Virus record (IMG/VR): IMGVR_UViG_3300025849_000289
Location: 1 to 20,100 of that record
From: a virus
Reading direction: 5' to 3' (one strand)
DNA: 20,100 nucleotides
The translations under genes were made by a program, and so were the position numbers. The stretch's first letter is position 1. Every line of letters begins with the position of its first letter. Shown here piece after piece: positions 13,405 to 19,090 of the stretch. The notes under the pieces were generated by a model. The model worked only from the letters and a program-made list of their open reading frames with translations. It ran no database searches and was not told where the DNA came from.

Positions 13405-13613
13405 ACAAATAAATTATACTTGTCTAAACTCTCAGAAAACTCTCTGACTTCCTTGTCGTGCTTTGCAACTAAGCCTACACAAAACTCCTTAACCTCATCT
13501 ACGTTTTGAATACTCAAATTATTGTTAGATGAAAATTCAGCGGAAACTCCCGAATTAAAGGAGTAACGAATAATGGTATTTAATACATCTTCTGTAATGG
13601 TGTAACTTTTCAT
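13401..13613 (-). CDS. Hypothetical protein, 70 aa
   Basis: A 70-residue protein starting MKSYTITEDVLNTIIRYSFN and ending EFSESLDKYNLFV. It follows the leader AAAAAAAGCAGAT that closely matches the one before the next upstream gene (AAATAAAGCAGAT). It is probably a small alpha/beta protein, with no Cys pair and no membrane part. It overlaps the zinc-ribbon gene by 4 nt. No family recognised. Confidence 0.55.
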   Translation of the reverse strand: MKSYTITEDVLNTIIRYSFNSGVSAEFSSNNNLSIQNVDEVKEFCVGLVAKHDKEVREFSESLDKYNLFV

Positions 13614-13624
13614 ATCTGCTTTTT

Positions 13625-13777
13625 TTAAATTTCTGTTAAATCTGATTCGTGGAAAGACTCTGTATATCTTCCTATTCTTACAATAACGAAAGAACCGACA
13701 ATCTCTTCAACTGTTCCTTTTTTTCCTCCGTAACTATTAGAGATTTTAACTCTAGATCCTATACTTAACTTTTCCAT
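13625..13777 (-). CDS. KOW/SH3-like small protein, 50 aa
   Basis: A 50-codon frame in the gap between the nuclease-like gene and the 70-aa gene. The product begins MEKLSIGSRVKISNSYGGKK and continues GTVEEIVGSFVIVRIG, a clear KOW-like signature (GxxVxI ... GGxxGTVxxI) seen in small SH3-type barrels that bind RNA or DNA. The start is at ATG 13777 after the leader TTAAATAAAGCAGAT. A role in RNA binding is possible but not proven. Confidence 0.6.
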   Translation of the reverse strand: MEKLSIGSRVKISNSYGGKKGTVEEIVGSFVIVRIGRYTESFHESDLTEI

Positions 13778-13836
13778 ATCTGCTTTATTTAAGTTTGTTT
13801 GATATTGTAAATATAAACAAAAAACTTTATAAAAAG

Positions 13837-14271
13837 CTATTTATGCAAAATTATTTTGATTGCGTGTGATTCTTGTAGCAAATAGACATCCTTAAGAATT
13901 TTATTTTTATTCCACATAGTAGTCGATGGACAATACCTTTGAACGATAGGAGGCATTTTTAGGTTGTCTAGTCTATATAAATACTGACCTTTAAGATCAC
14001 TAACGTAATAGAACTTTTTTCCGACTAAATCCATTAAAGCATCGTATTTCTTTTTCTCTAATAGCTTAGTTGTCCAATAGTCTTTTCTAAATTTCATCTC
14101 CATCCAACATCTATATCCCTTCGGAGTACTACCAAAAGCATCGTAGATATCATTGTGATTAGGTGAAGGTTTTAAACTCCACCCTTTTAGATTAAGACAC
14201 AAGATCTTATTTATCTCTAGTTGTTTTAACTCGTTAAGTTGACTTAACATATAGCCTGTTAAGATCCTCAA
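13837..14271 (-). CDS. PD-(D/E)XK-like nuclease (putative)
   Basis: A basic 144-residue protein. Residues 36-75 show SPNHNDIYDAFGSTPKGY then CWMEMKFRKDYWTTKLLEKKKYDAL: an Asp (44) followed at 58-60 by E-M-K, and then the Lys-rich helix of PD-(D/E)XK enzymes. Phage proteins with this layout include Holliday junction resolvases and VRR-NUC-like nucleases. It sits among recombination genes, which fits. The start at 14271 has an AGGATT just upstream; an internal ATG at 14250 is possible and would give less overlap with the previous gene. A structure prediction would confirm the fold. Confidence 0.55.
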   Translation of the reverse strand: MRILTGYMLSQLNELKQLEINKILCLNLKGWSLKPSPNHNDIYDAFGSTPKGYRCWMEMKFRKDYWTTKLLEKKKYDALMDLVGKKFYYVSDLKGQYLYRLDNLKMPPIVQRYCPSTTMWNKNKILKDVYLLQESHAIKIILHK

Positions 14272-14434
14272 TCATAATGTTAATCCTTTTAGGAGAACAC
14301 TTACAAGGAAGTTCTAATTTGTGATTAAAGCATTTAGCGTGAAGGTCGCAAACAAGTAGATACTCTTCGTGAGTAATAGTGTTCCCGTTGCCTTCTCTAA
14401 ACTTCTTCCATTCTTTTAAATCTTTTTTTACCAT
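14234..14434 (-). CDS. Small Cys/His-rich conserved phage protein, 66 aa
   Basis: The 66-residue protein has a dense metal-binding-like pattern: Cys29, His32, Cys35, His38, Cys44 and Cys46 (VCDLHAKCFNHKLELPCKCS), followed by PKRINIMIEDLNRLY. I recall a similar 'HEEY.LVC.LHA.YFNH...PC.CSPK' protein in many Bacteroidetes phages, next to a sigma factor. It overlaps the upstream 49-aa gene by 7 nt. Zinc binding is likely; the function is unknown. Confidence 0.65.
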   Translation of the reverse strand: MVKKDLKEWKKFREGNGNTITHEEYLLVCDLHAKCFNHKLELPCKCSPKRINIMIEDLNRLYVKST

Positions 14435-14577
14435 CTCCTTATACCGCTTATATTGTTTAGTTTTTTTCTCCTTTCATCACAACCGCAATCTACTCCTGTC
14501 TTTCTACTCAAGAAATCAACAACCGCCTTAATGCCTGTATACTTAGTGATGTAAAAAATTAAATCTCCTAGTTTCAT
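14428..14577 (-). CDS. Small conserved phage protein with CGC motif, 49 aa
   Basis: A frame of 49 codons starting in an ATGA overlap with the stop of the sigma factor gene (14577-14574) and ending inside the start of the next gene. The product begins MKLGDLIFYITKYTGIKAVV and contains DCGCDERRKKLN. I recall the same arrangement (F.TKYTGIK...DCGCD.RR..LN) in small proteins of other Bacteroidetes phages. Two Cys close together next to basic residues could bind a metal. The perfect couplings on both sides support it strongly. Confidence 0.7.
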   Translation of the reverse strand: MKLGDLIFYITKYTGIKAVVDFLSRKTGVDCGCDERRKKLNNISGIRRW

Positions 14578-15062
14578 AGTATTTTTTTTAGTTTTTCTTT
14601 AACTCTTTTAAAGGTATTGTAAAGAGAGTAATAAGGTATCTTAGTCTTTCTTGCTAAGTCGGCAATACTACTCCCATCATCAATGATTTCGTAAACCTTC
14701 TTATCGTACCAAAATAGTTGTTCTATCTCTACGTTAACCTTTTCTAAGGCTTTATAGTAATCAGTATCATCATCGATATTTACTTCCTCTTTAACGGTTT
14801 CTATATTGACAATATAAACCTTATTCTCTTTGCGTTTTAGATCCAAAAAGAGATTTCGAAGAACTCTAAAAACATAGGAGTAATTAAAATCATTATCACC
14901 ATATTTGATGTCTAATCCTTCACTTAGTTTTCTTTGAATCTTGATATACATTTCTTGTACTATATCTTCAGCGGTTTCTTTATTGCAACCAAAAGATTTA
15001 ACGATCTTAACCCAAGTCTTGTGATCATCCGCTATCTGATTTAAAATTTTTAAGTAGGTCAT
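14574..15062 (-). CDS. Small RNA polymerase sigma factor (sigma-70/ECF-like)
   Basis: A two-domain sigma factor of 162 residues. Region 2 is visible as AEDIVQEMYIKIQRKL (31-46) and YSYVFRVLRNLFLDLKRKEN (61-80); region 4 helix-turn-helix as SIADLARKTKIPYYSLYNTF near 127-146 with a basic end (KRVKEKLKKIL). I chose the ATG at 15062, which has GGAGAAG at a good distance; an upstream TTG at 15074 is less likely. It overlaps the ATPase gene by 38 nt. It probably redirects the host polymerase to middle or late phage promoters. Which promoters it uses cannot be decided here. Confidence 0.85.
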   Translation of the reverse strand: MTYLKILNQIADDHKTWVKIVKSFGCNKETAEDIVQEMYIKIQRKLSEGLDIKYGDNDFNYSYVFRVLRNLFLDLKRKENKVYIVNIETVKEEVNIDDDTDYYKALEKVNVEIEQLFWYDKKVYEIIDDGSSIADLARKTKIPYYSLYNTFKRVKEKLKKIL

Positions 15063-15858
15063 ATTCTTCTCCAATTACTTCGGGAAGTCCTATCTTGTTG
15101 ATCTTGAACGAAAACTTTTCGAAAGGAAACCCTCTGCTCCTCTTACAAGATACATTAACCCGTTCTTTGTGAACTGTGTTTAATTCTAGTTCAATTTGAG
15201 TTTCGCATTTCTTTTCTAAGAAAGATCCGAGATGCCCCGTAGGTTTAGAAGATCCGAAGTTAGAATGAATAACCGTTACAATGTGACACTTATACTTAGC
15301 AGTCCATTTCATTAGGTACTGCACGCATTGATTGCTTTGCTCCAAATCATTAACATCAGAAACAAGATCAGCTATTCCATCAATAATCACTAAACCAACA
15401 TCTTTAATCTGATCTAACGATTGCTCAATAACTTGTATCTTCTCAAAATAACTTAACTCCCTTAAAGCAAATGTATAATATTTTTCGGTAACTGATGACA
15501 TATCTACCGCTCTTCGGAAAACCCTAGAGGAATGAAAGTCACTTTGTTCTGTATCAAAATGAATTAAACTTCGATCTTGCCTATTTCCTCTTATCTCTCC
15601 GCTGAAATGATTTTCCCCTAAGTAGGCTGCCGAAAGCAAACTAATAAAGAATGTCTTTTTAGACTTTGGAGGTGCTTGAACAAAACTAAAATTGCCATAA
15701 GTACCTATTGGAATCTTAACAACCTCATTACCTCTCTTAGTCTTTAATACCGTATTACCTAAAGAGATTGCAATTGGTGGATACTTAACAATGTCTAGCG
15801 GGTTTATTTGACATTTCTTGAGCAATGCCTTTCTCTGTTCTATTGAAAGTTTCTTCAT
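15025..15858 (-). CDS. RecA-like AAA ATPase (RepA/helicase-type)
   Basis: A 277-residue P-loop ATPase of the RecA/DnaB type. A degenerate Walker A APPKSKKTFF lies at 62-71, a sensor-like FDTEQSDFHS at 101-110, Walker B VGLVIIDGIADL at 154-165 and a conserved VIHSNFGSSKPTGHLGSF at 196-213. The last resembles the 'H.NK....RGS' segment of plasmid RepA and AAA_25 proteins. In these phages it is thought to act as replication or recombination helicase. It begins about 12 nt after a strong hairpin-T9 terminator and ends overlapping the sigma factor gene. Confidence 0.8.
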   Translation of the reverse strand: MKKLSIEQRKALLKKCQINPLDIVKYPPIAISLGNTVLKTKRGNEVVKIPIGTYGNFSFVQAPPKSKKTFFISLLSAAYLGENHFSGEIRGNRQDRSLIHFDTEQSDFHSSRVFRRAVDMSSVTEKYYTFALRELSYFEKIQVIEQSLDQIKDVGLVIIDGIADLVSDVNDLEQSNQCVQYLMKWTAKYKCHIVTVIHSNFGSSKPTGHLGSFLEKKCETQIELELNTVHKERVNVSCKRSRGFPFEKFSFKINKIGLPEVIGEEYDLLKNFKSDSG

Positions 15859-15870
15859 ATAACTGTGGTT

Positions 15871-15898
15871 AAAAAAAAAGGGGGAACTTAATCCCCCT
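15871..15898 (-). terminator. Rho-independent terminator between SSB-like and ATPase genes
   Basis: The minus strand reads GGGGGATTAAGTTCCCCC followed by nine T, so the RNA would form a stem of at least 5 G-C pairs and a U9 tail. It lies between two replication genes and only about 12 nt before the ATPase start. It could be partial (attenuation), or be overcome by antitermination. Confidence 0.8.
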
Positions 15899-15915
15899 GT
15901 AAGATAATCAATTAT

Positions 15916-16203
15916 TTAAAATGGCAAATCGTTTGCTTCTGAGGGCATAGACTCCTCTTTAACTGCCGTTTTAATACTGCCATCTGTCCAATAGATCTTT
16001 CCGTTACCAATATACTCCTTGGCTTTCTTTGCGGATCTCTCTTCTTCTGATTGCGGGATTATTGCAGCAACGTTATTGCCAAATTTTGACTCATCATTTA
16101 TTGAAATATTGATTAAACAATAAACCGCTCCATCCTTTCCTTTATAGAAATTTTCTTGGGGTAGTTTATCTACTCTTAAGTTTATGCTTCCTAAACTGCT
16201 CAT
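15916..16203 (-). CDS. Single-stranded DNA-binding-like protein, 95 aa
   Basis: A 95-residue protein placed directly after the ERF annealing protein, with overlapping start and stop (ATGA at 16203-16200). The body (SINLRVDKLPQENFYKGKDG, then CLINISINDESKFGNNVAAI) resembles a short beta-type OB-like fold known from Bacteroidetes phages. The acidic C-terminus ends EANDLPF, which matches the SSB tail (D-[DL]-[IL]-P-F) that recruits partner proteins. Together these suggest an SSB-like role beside ERF, but the OB fold itself is inferred. Confidence 0.7.
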   Translation of the reverse strand: MSSLGSINLRVDKLPQENFYKGKDGAVYCLINISINDESKFGNNVAAIIPQSEEERSAKKAKEYIGNGKIYWTDGSIKTAVKEESMPSEANDLPF

Positions 16204-16802
16204 ACTAATTGCTCTTTTAAAGTTTGTTCGATGTCATCTGTTAAGATGAATTTCTCCTTGACATCATTAAGAGAATATCCATTTTTAATTGCTTTTACAA
16301 CCTTATCATATCTAGGTGTGTTTTTTAGAAGTTGTACCTTCTTACCTTCGTGATCATTTGTTGCATCAGCATCTTGTGTATCATCAATTAAAAAGAGATT
16401 GCCTAAAGCATATTTCTTTCCGTAAGATGATGCACTGCCGAACCTTTGAGGCATTTGCATACCTTTTTGATCCGTGTCTACTCCTACTATTGCAGTTGCT
16501 TTTATCCTTTGAACTCCATCAGATATAATAGCGGTAGCTTTAATAATGTAGTTATTAAGATACTTTTCTTTTATCTTAACACTTACATCGTATTCTAGTA
16601 GAAATGGTTTTACTGCTTCAAGTATATCCTCCGCTGAGCGAAAGTAATACTTACCAAATGAGTTAAATCTACTCTTCTTCGATTTAAACTTAGTTTGGAT
16701 TTGTGCTAATTTGTGGTTAAGTGATATTTCCAATTTTTGATTTTTAAAATTTAACCGTTTCGGGATTTTCCCTAGATTGCAATAACGCTTGTAGCATCGC
16801 AA
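16200..16802 (-). CDS. erf: ERF-family single-strand annealing protein
   Basis: The conserved ERF core is clear: KYYFRSAEDILEAVKPFLLE (51-70), DGVQRIKATAIVGVDTDQKG and GSASSYGKKYALGNLFLIDD (122-141), then TQDADATND. ERF proteins anneal complementary strands in recombination and repair. The annotated ATG at 16802 adds a Cys/Lys/Arg-rich part that overlaps the upstream gene by 59 nt and does not look like ERF. The TTG at 16733 (LEISLNHKLAQIQ) after TTTTAAAAATCAAAAA is a plausible true start. The gene is followed by an SSB-like protein, and the exonuclease lies downstream in the same region. Confidence 0.88.
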   Translation of the reverse strand: MRCYKRYCNLGKIPKRLNFKNQKLEISLNHKLAQIQTKFKSKKSRFNSFGKYYFRSAEDILEAVKPFLLEYDVSVKIKEKYLNNYIIKATAIISDGVQRIKATAIVGVDTDQKGMQMPQRFGSASSYGKKYALGNLFLIDDTQDADATNDHEGKKVQLLKNTPRYDKVVKAIKNGYSLNDVKEKFILTDDIEQTLKEQLV

Positions 16803-16899
16803 TCTTATTTTCCAACTTGTGTATTACTAATTGAAATTCTTGCAGTTCCAACTTATGCTGAAACTTGATTTCTTCTATTGATAGGATAGACTGTTCCAT
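16744..16899 (-). CDS. Small coiled-coil protein, 51 aa
   Basis: A 51-codon frame starting at ATG 16899, just 11 nt after a TACATTTG promoter-like box (16918-16911), and ending at 16744. The product (MEQSILSIEEIKFQHKLELQ, then LENKIAMLQALLQSRENPET) is an amphipathic coiled-coil helix. It is the first gene before ERF and could be a regulatory or structural partner. No family is recognised. Confidence 0.6.
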   Translation of the reverse strand: MEQSILSIEEIKFQHKLELQEFQLVIHKLENKIAMLQALLQSRENPETVKF

Positions 16900-16910
16900 C
16901 GTTTTTTTTA

Positions 16911-16918
16911 CAAATGTA
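16911..16918 (-). promoter_or_regulatory. Bacteroidetes-type -7 box TACATTTG before the ERF operon
   Basis: The minus strand reads TACATTTG, matching the Bacteroidetes -7 consensus TAnnTTTG, 11 nt before the ATG of the 51-aa gene. At the -33 position (19-nt spacer) only TTTT is found instead of TTTG, so the promoter is imperfect. An almost identical sequence (AAGTTTTTTGTTTAYATTT) occurs at about 13812-13830 before the KOW-like gene. Confidence 0.55.
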
Positions 16919-16946
16919 AACAAAAAACTTCAGAATTAAAACAACT

Positions 16947-17123
16947 CTAATCCCAACCCATTAATGATCTCTTTTCTTCTTCGGGCATTTCCTCTATATC
17001 TCTCCTAGTTAGGTTAGGATAATTAGCAAGTAAAGTCTCTTCAACTTGATCTTGTACATTAGTATAAATGTCTTCAAGATCTTTTTTTACATCTCCGAAA
17101 ATAAAATCTAGTGAATTTTCCAT
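16947..17123 (-). CDS. Acidic hypothetical protein, 58 aa
   Basis: The start at 17123 (MENSLDFIFGDVKKDLEDIY) was chosen because the stop of the previous gene lies only 2 nt away and the longer version would overlap it. The product is acidic with a PNLTRRDIEEMPEEEKRSLM end, which looks like a helical, possibly disordered regulator. It ends about 30 nt before the ERF promoter. No family recognised. Confidence 0.55.
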   Translation of the reverse strand: MENSLDFIFGDVKKDLEDIYTNVQDQVEETLLANYPNLTRRDIEEMPEEEKRSLMGWD

Positions 17124-17125
17124 TT

Positions 17126-17320
17126 TTATTTGATTAAATACCATTCTTTATAAAACCCTTTATAAACCTTTCTTTGACCAATAACCTTATATAAGATTCC
17201 TGTTCCTCCGCTTGTAATTACATAACAACCGCCTTTATAAACACCCTCCTTAAAAGTGATGGGTTTAAATCCTTTCTTCATCCCTATCATTGGGATTCTT
17301 AATTTTTGTCGTACTTTCAT
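17126..17320 (-). CDS. Small basic hypothetical protein, 64 aa
   Basis: A basic 64-residue protein, MKVRQKLRIPMIGMKKGFKP at the start and YKVIGQRKVYKGFYKEWYLIK at the end, with a glycine-rich middle (GGCYVITSGGTGI) typical of a small beta barrel. It has its own leader (CTTAACAGAACAGAA) and a G5/C5 hairpin upstream. Together with the two flanking genes it forms a cassette of small proteins. It may bind nucleic acid, but there is no named family. Confidence 0.55.
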   Translation of the reverse strand: MKVRQKLRIPMIGMKKGFKPITFKEGVYKGGCYVITSGGTGILYKVIGQRKVYKGFYKEWYLIK

Positions 17321-17338
17321 TTCTGTTCTGTTAAGTAA

Positions 17339-17357
17339 AGGGGGTGGTTAACCCCCT
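17339..17357 (-). terminator. G5/C5 hairpin between small genes
   Basis: The minus strand forms AGGGGGT-TAACC-ACCCCCT: a 7-bp stem with a 5-nt loop. It lies after the 94-aa gene and before the 64-aa gene, as in the cassettes near 6450 and 6750. A T run is short, so terminator strength is uncertain. Confidence 0.5.
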
Positions 17358-17363
17358 ATTTAT

Positions 17364-17648
17364 TTATACGCTATACACTTTGCTTTCCGCAGTTTTACGA
17401 AAGCTAATTTTTGGTTGCTTTAGTAAACCAAGAGAATGATCGTATTGATGACCTAACCCTAAATGTATTCTAAGAGTTTTACCATCGTAGCAACTAGTGC
17501 CTGTGTGAAATTCAGTTTTTGAATTCCAACTAGGATTACAATGAAACTCTTCTACGCTAAAATAATCAGAGACGGTAAATTCTATTTTTTTATCACCTCT
17601 TTCTTTTTTATAAGTTTCTAACTTGTTTATTAAATCTGAAATTTTCAT
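17364..17648 (-). CDS. Hypothetical protein, 94 aa
   Basis: The protein begins MKISDLINKLETYKKERGDKKIEFTVS, a pattern frequent in small phage proteins where an N-terminal helix precedes a beta sheet. It has His-rich parts (EFHCNPSWNS, LRIHLGLGHQYDHSLG) that could bind a metal. The leader TTAACCTAAACAAAAACAAG precedes the ATG. It is the first gene after the sRNA terminator at 17733-17763 and must have its own or read-through transcription. No named family. Confidence 0.55.
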   Translation of the reverse strand: MKISDLINKLETYKKERGDKKIEFTVSDYFSVEEFHCNPSWNSKTEFHTGTSCYDGKTLRIHLGLGHQYDHSLGLLKQPKISFRKTAESKVYSV

Positions 17649-17732
17649 CTTGTTTTTGTTTAGGTTAAATTAATAATAGAGTGAAGATATAAAGTTTTTA
17701 TTTAATAAAAAAGTGTTTAGACAAAAAAACAC

Positions 17733-17763
17733 AAAAAAAAAGGAGAAAAAATTAATTTTCCCC
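17733..17763 (-). terminator. Rho-independent terminator of the small RNA gene
   Basis: The RNA from the minus strand would be GGGGAAAA-UUAAUU-UUUUCUCC followed by U9: an 8-bp stem (one G-U pair) and a nine-base U tail. It is about 35 nt after a 9-bp hairpin and 70-100 nt after the promoter at 17833-17863. Confidence 0.85.
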
Positions 17764-17828
17764 TTCCGAACAGATATTGAGTAGTAGCTCTAACTACTCA
17801 AAGAAATATACCACCACAGTTTATTTAC
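17733..17828 (-). ncRNA. Candidate phage small RNA with own promoter and terminator (~95 nt)
   Basis: A strong Bacteroidetes promoter (TTTG-N19-TATCTTTG) is followed by about 95 bases without a convincing frame and by a Rho-independent terminator. Within it, TTGAGTAGT-TAGAGCT-ACTACTCAA (17801-17777) forms a perfect 9-bp stem with a 7-nt loop. Between hairpin and terminator lies the single-stranded UAUCUGUUCGGAA. The start of transcription is inferred to be about 5 nt after the -7 box. Antisense target or protein partner is unknown; I do not recognise a named RNA family. Confidence 0.6.
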
Positions 17829-17832
17829 GAAA

Positions 17833-17863
17833 CAAAGATACTAATTATAATTCATTTACCAAA
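17833..17863 (-). promoter_or_regulatory. Complete Bacteroidetes-type promoter TTTG-N19-TATCTTTG
   Basis: The minus strand carries TTTG at 17863-17860, exactly 19 bases of spacer and TATCTTTG at 17840-17833. Both boxes match the consensus for the primary sigma factor of Bacteroidetes, and the spacing is optimal. The -33 box is inside the last codons of ninG. It drives the candidate small RNA. Confidence 0.75.
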
Positions 17864-18225
17864 TCTTTATAAGTAGTAATAAGATCCTCAAGTTCATTTG
17901 TGGACAACTTGACTAAGAAATTACCTTTTAAAGCTAACTCATTTGCAGTACCCTCTCCGTAAATTTCATCAAGTCTTTTCCCAAAGATGTATTGTTCTCC
18001 TTGACTAAATATATTACACTTAGCACATTGAACTTGGCAATTAAGTTTATCCCACCTTGTTGAGTATTTTCTTCGACTTTGAAAGTGACCGCATTGAAGA
18101 TTCTTCCAATGATCTAGTTTACCACAAGTCAAGCACTCAGCTATATCATCTTTAGCGTATCTTCTTCTAATATATATAGAAAATATATTATCTAATTTCT
18201 TTACTATTTTACTTCTTTTTACCAT
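17845..18225 (-). CDS. ninG: NinG/Rap recombination protein
   Basis: A 126-residue NinG homologue (lambda Rap, recombination adept with plasmid). The zinc and nuclease-like signatures are present: CLTCGK (Cys31, Cys34), CGHFQSRRKYSTRWD (Cys45, His47, then Arg57-Trp58-Asp59) and QCAKCN (Cys67, Cys70), followed by the usual FSQGEQY and LDEIYG. Rap is a structure-specific nuclease acting on branched DNA. Its length is shorter than lambda NinG (about 200 residues) but typical for the family in Bacteroidetes phages. The last codons contain the -33 box of the following small RNA promoter. Confidence 0.9.
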   Translation of the reverse strand: MVKRSKIVKKLDNIFSIYIRRRYAKDDIAECLTCGKLDHWKNLQCGHFQSRRKYSTRWDKLNCQVQCAKCNIFSQGEQYIFGKRLDEIYGEGTANELALKGNFLVKLSTNELEDLITTYKDLVNEL

Positions 18226-18398
18226 TTAGCTTAATTAGCTATATAATATATACCCCCCTTGAGGGGGGTTATTAATTAGCTAATATATAGTGAAAATATT
18301 TTCTTTTTTCAAAGAACATTTATCTGATCCAAGCAACTTCCATCTTTTATAGGTTTTGCAAGTTTGGTCTTTACGACAAGGCAAAGGTAACAAAAAAA
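18226..18398. promoter_or_regulatory. Noncoding regulatory region upstream of ninG: hairpin, direct repeats, -7 box
   Basis: This 173-base stretch has no convincing gene. A perfect hairpin CCCCCC-TTGA-GGGGGG at 18253-18268 is flanked by two direct repeats of TTAATTAGCT (18231-18240 and 18272-18281), and a 12-bp palindrome GAAAATATTTTC follows at 18292-18303. At 18382-18389 the minus strand has TACCTTTG, a good Bacteroidetes -7 box, with no clear -33 box. Two tiny frames (7 and 15 codons) overlap in the leader (TAAATG). It looks like a promoter with a structured leader controlling ninG. Confidence 0.55.
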
Positions 18399-18611
18399 TT
18401 ATTTAATGGTTTCTTGAACCTCTTCCAAACTAATTTTACCTGTGACAAAGGCATAAACGGCTGCTGCTGCTACTAACAATCTAACCATTTGCTTAATGAA
18501 CCTTGGAGCAAAGAATCGACCTACTCCGCCTTCTTTTGACTTAATGTTCTCAACTAATTCACCCCCTATTGGGACTACTGTTTCTACGACTTTTAAAAAT
18601 ACTTTTAACAT
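18399..18611 (-). CDS. Small membrane protein, 70 aa (holin-like candidate)
   Basis: A 70-residue protein with an amphipathic N-terminus (MLKVFLKVVETVVPIGGELV), a basic middle (RFFAPRFIKQMVR) and one hydrophobic helix LLVAAAAVYAFVTGKI at 45-60. It stands directly after the other membrane protein and endolysin and is the last gene before the ninG control region. One membrane helix and its place in the lysis region make a holin, pinholin or antiholin possible. No family is recognised, so this stays a candidate. Confidence 0.6.
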   Translation of the reverse strand: MLKVFLKVVETVVPIGGELVENIKSKEGGVGRFFAPRFIKQMVRLLVAAAAVYAFVTGKISLEEVQETIK

Positions 18612-18616
18612 AATTT

Positions 18617-18892
18617 CTATTTTTTATATACTCGGTTTTCTAAATCTTTAATTCTTTCCTCATTCTTTTCCATTTCTTTAATGAGGTATTCTAATTTTTG
18701 GTTAACTACCCTTGTATCATCTTGTCTTATTATTTGTTTAGGCAAAGTCTTAGCGATTTCTATTTCACCTTGCAACATAAAATAAGAAGATGCAATTGAA
18801 AAAATCATTCCACCCGCTAACAATAATGTTTTAAAATCAACTTGGAAATCAGGTTTTTGATCTCCATCCACATCTACATTCAACTTAGTCAT
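18617..18892 (-). CDS. Membrane-anchored coiled-coil protein, 91 aa (spanin- or holin-like)
   Basis: The N-terminus (MTKLNVDVDGDQKPDFQVDF) is acidic and precedes a single transmembrane helix (LLLAGGMIFSIASSYFML, 23-40). The rest is a charged coiled coil (NQKLEYLIKEMEKNEERIKDLENRV). I recall the 'DxDGDxKPDFxxDFKTL' start in proteins beside endolysins of Bacteroidetes phages. The layout fits an inner-membrane spanin part or a class III-like holin. It overlaps the 44-aa gene by 4 nt. Confidence 0.65.
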   Translation of the reverse strand: MTKLNVDVDGDQKPDFQVDFKTLLLAGGMIFSIASSYFMLQGEIEIAKTLPKQIIRQDDTRVVNQKLEYLIKEMEKNEERIKDLENRVYKK

Positions 18893-19023
18893 TTTTTATC
18901 TTTAAAACTTTTGTAACAAATTGCAATTGCTTGTTCCTTCTTTGCTTCCTTCATCATTTCGGGAATACATCGCAACATAAAATCTTTCTGCTTCTCTTTG
19001 GGTTTAGGCTTTGGTATAGGCAT
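18889..19023 (-). CDS. Small FMxRC-motif protein, 44 aa
   Basis: A 44-codon frame (MPIPKPKPKEKQKDFMLRCI, then EAKKEQAIAICYKSFKDKK) ending in an ATGA overlap with the membrane protein start (18892-18889). The pattern P.PK....KDFM.RC....Q.IAIC...F matches a very common phage small protein ('FM.RC ... Q..AVC...W'), which I usually see close to portal or prohead protease genes. Its presence here in the lysis region is unusual. Function unknown. Confidence 0.7.
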   Translation of the reverse strand: MPIPKPKPKEKQKDFMLRCIPEMMKEAKKEQAIAICYKSFKDKK

Positions 19024-19090
19024 TTTAAGGGGTCTTTAAGGAATTATTTTTTAAATATAGTATAAGATATCGTTTTTAAAAGAAAGTCTC

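Noticed and set aside
15468-15475. TACATTTG box on the minus strand inside the ATPase gene
   Set aside because: It is inside coding sequence and has no -33 box with 19-base spacing.
16316-16528. Plus-strand frame of 70 codons opposite ERF
   Set aside because: It is the reverse of the conserved ERF core and has low-complexity, leucine-rich composition.
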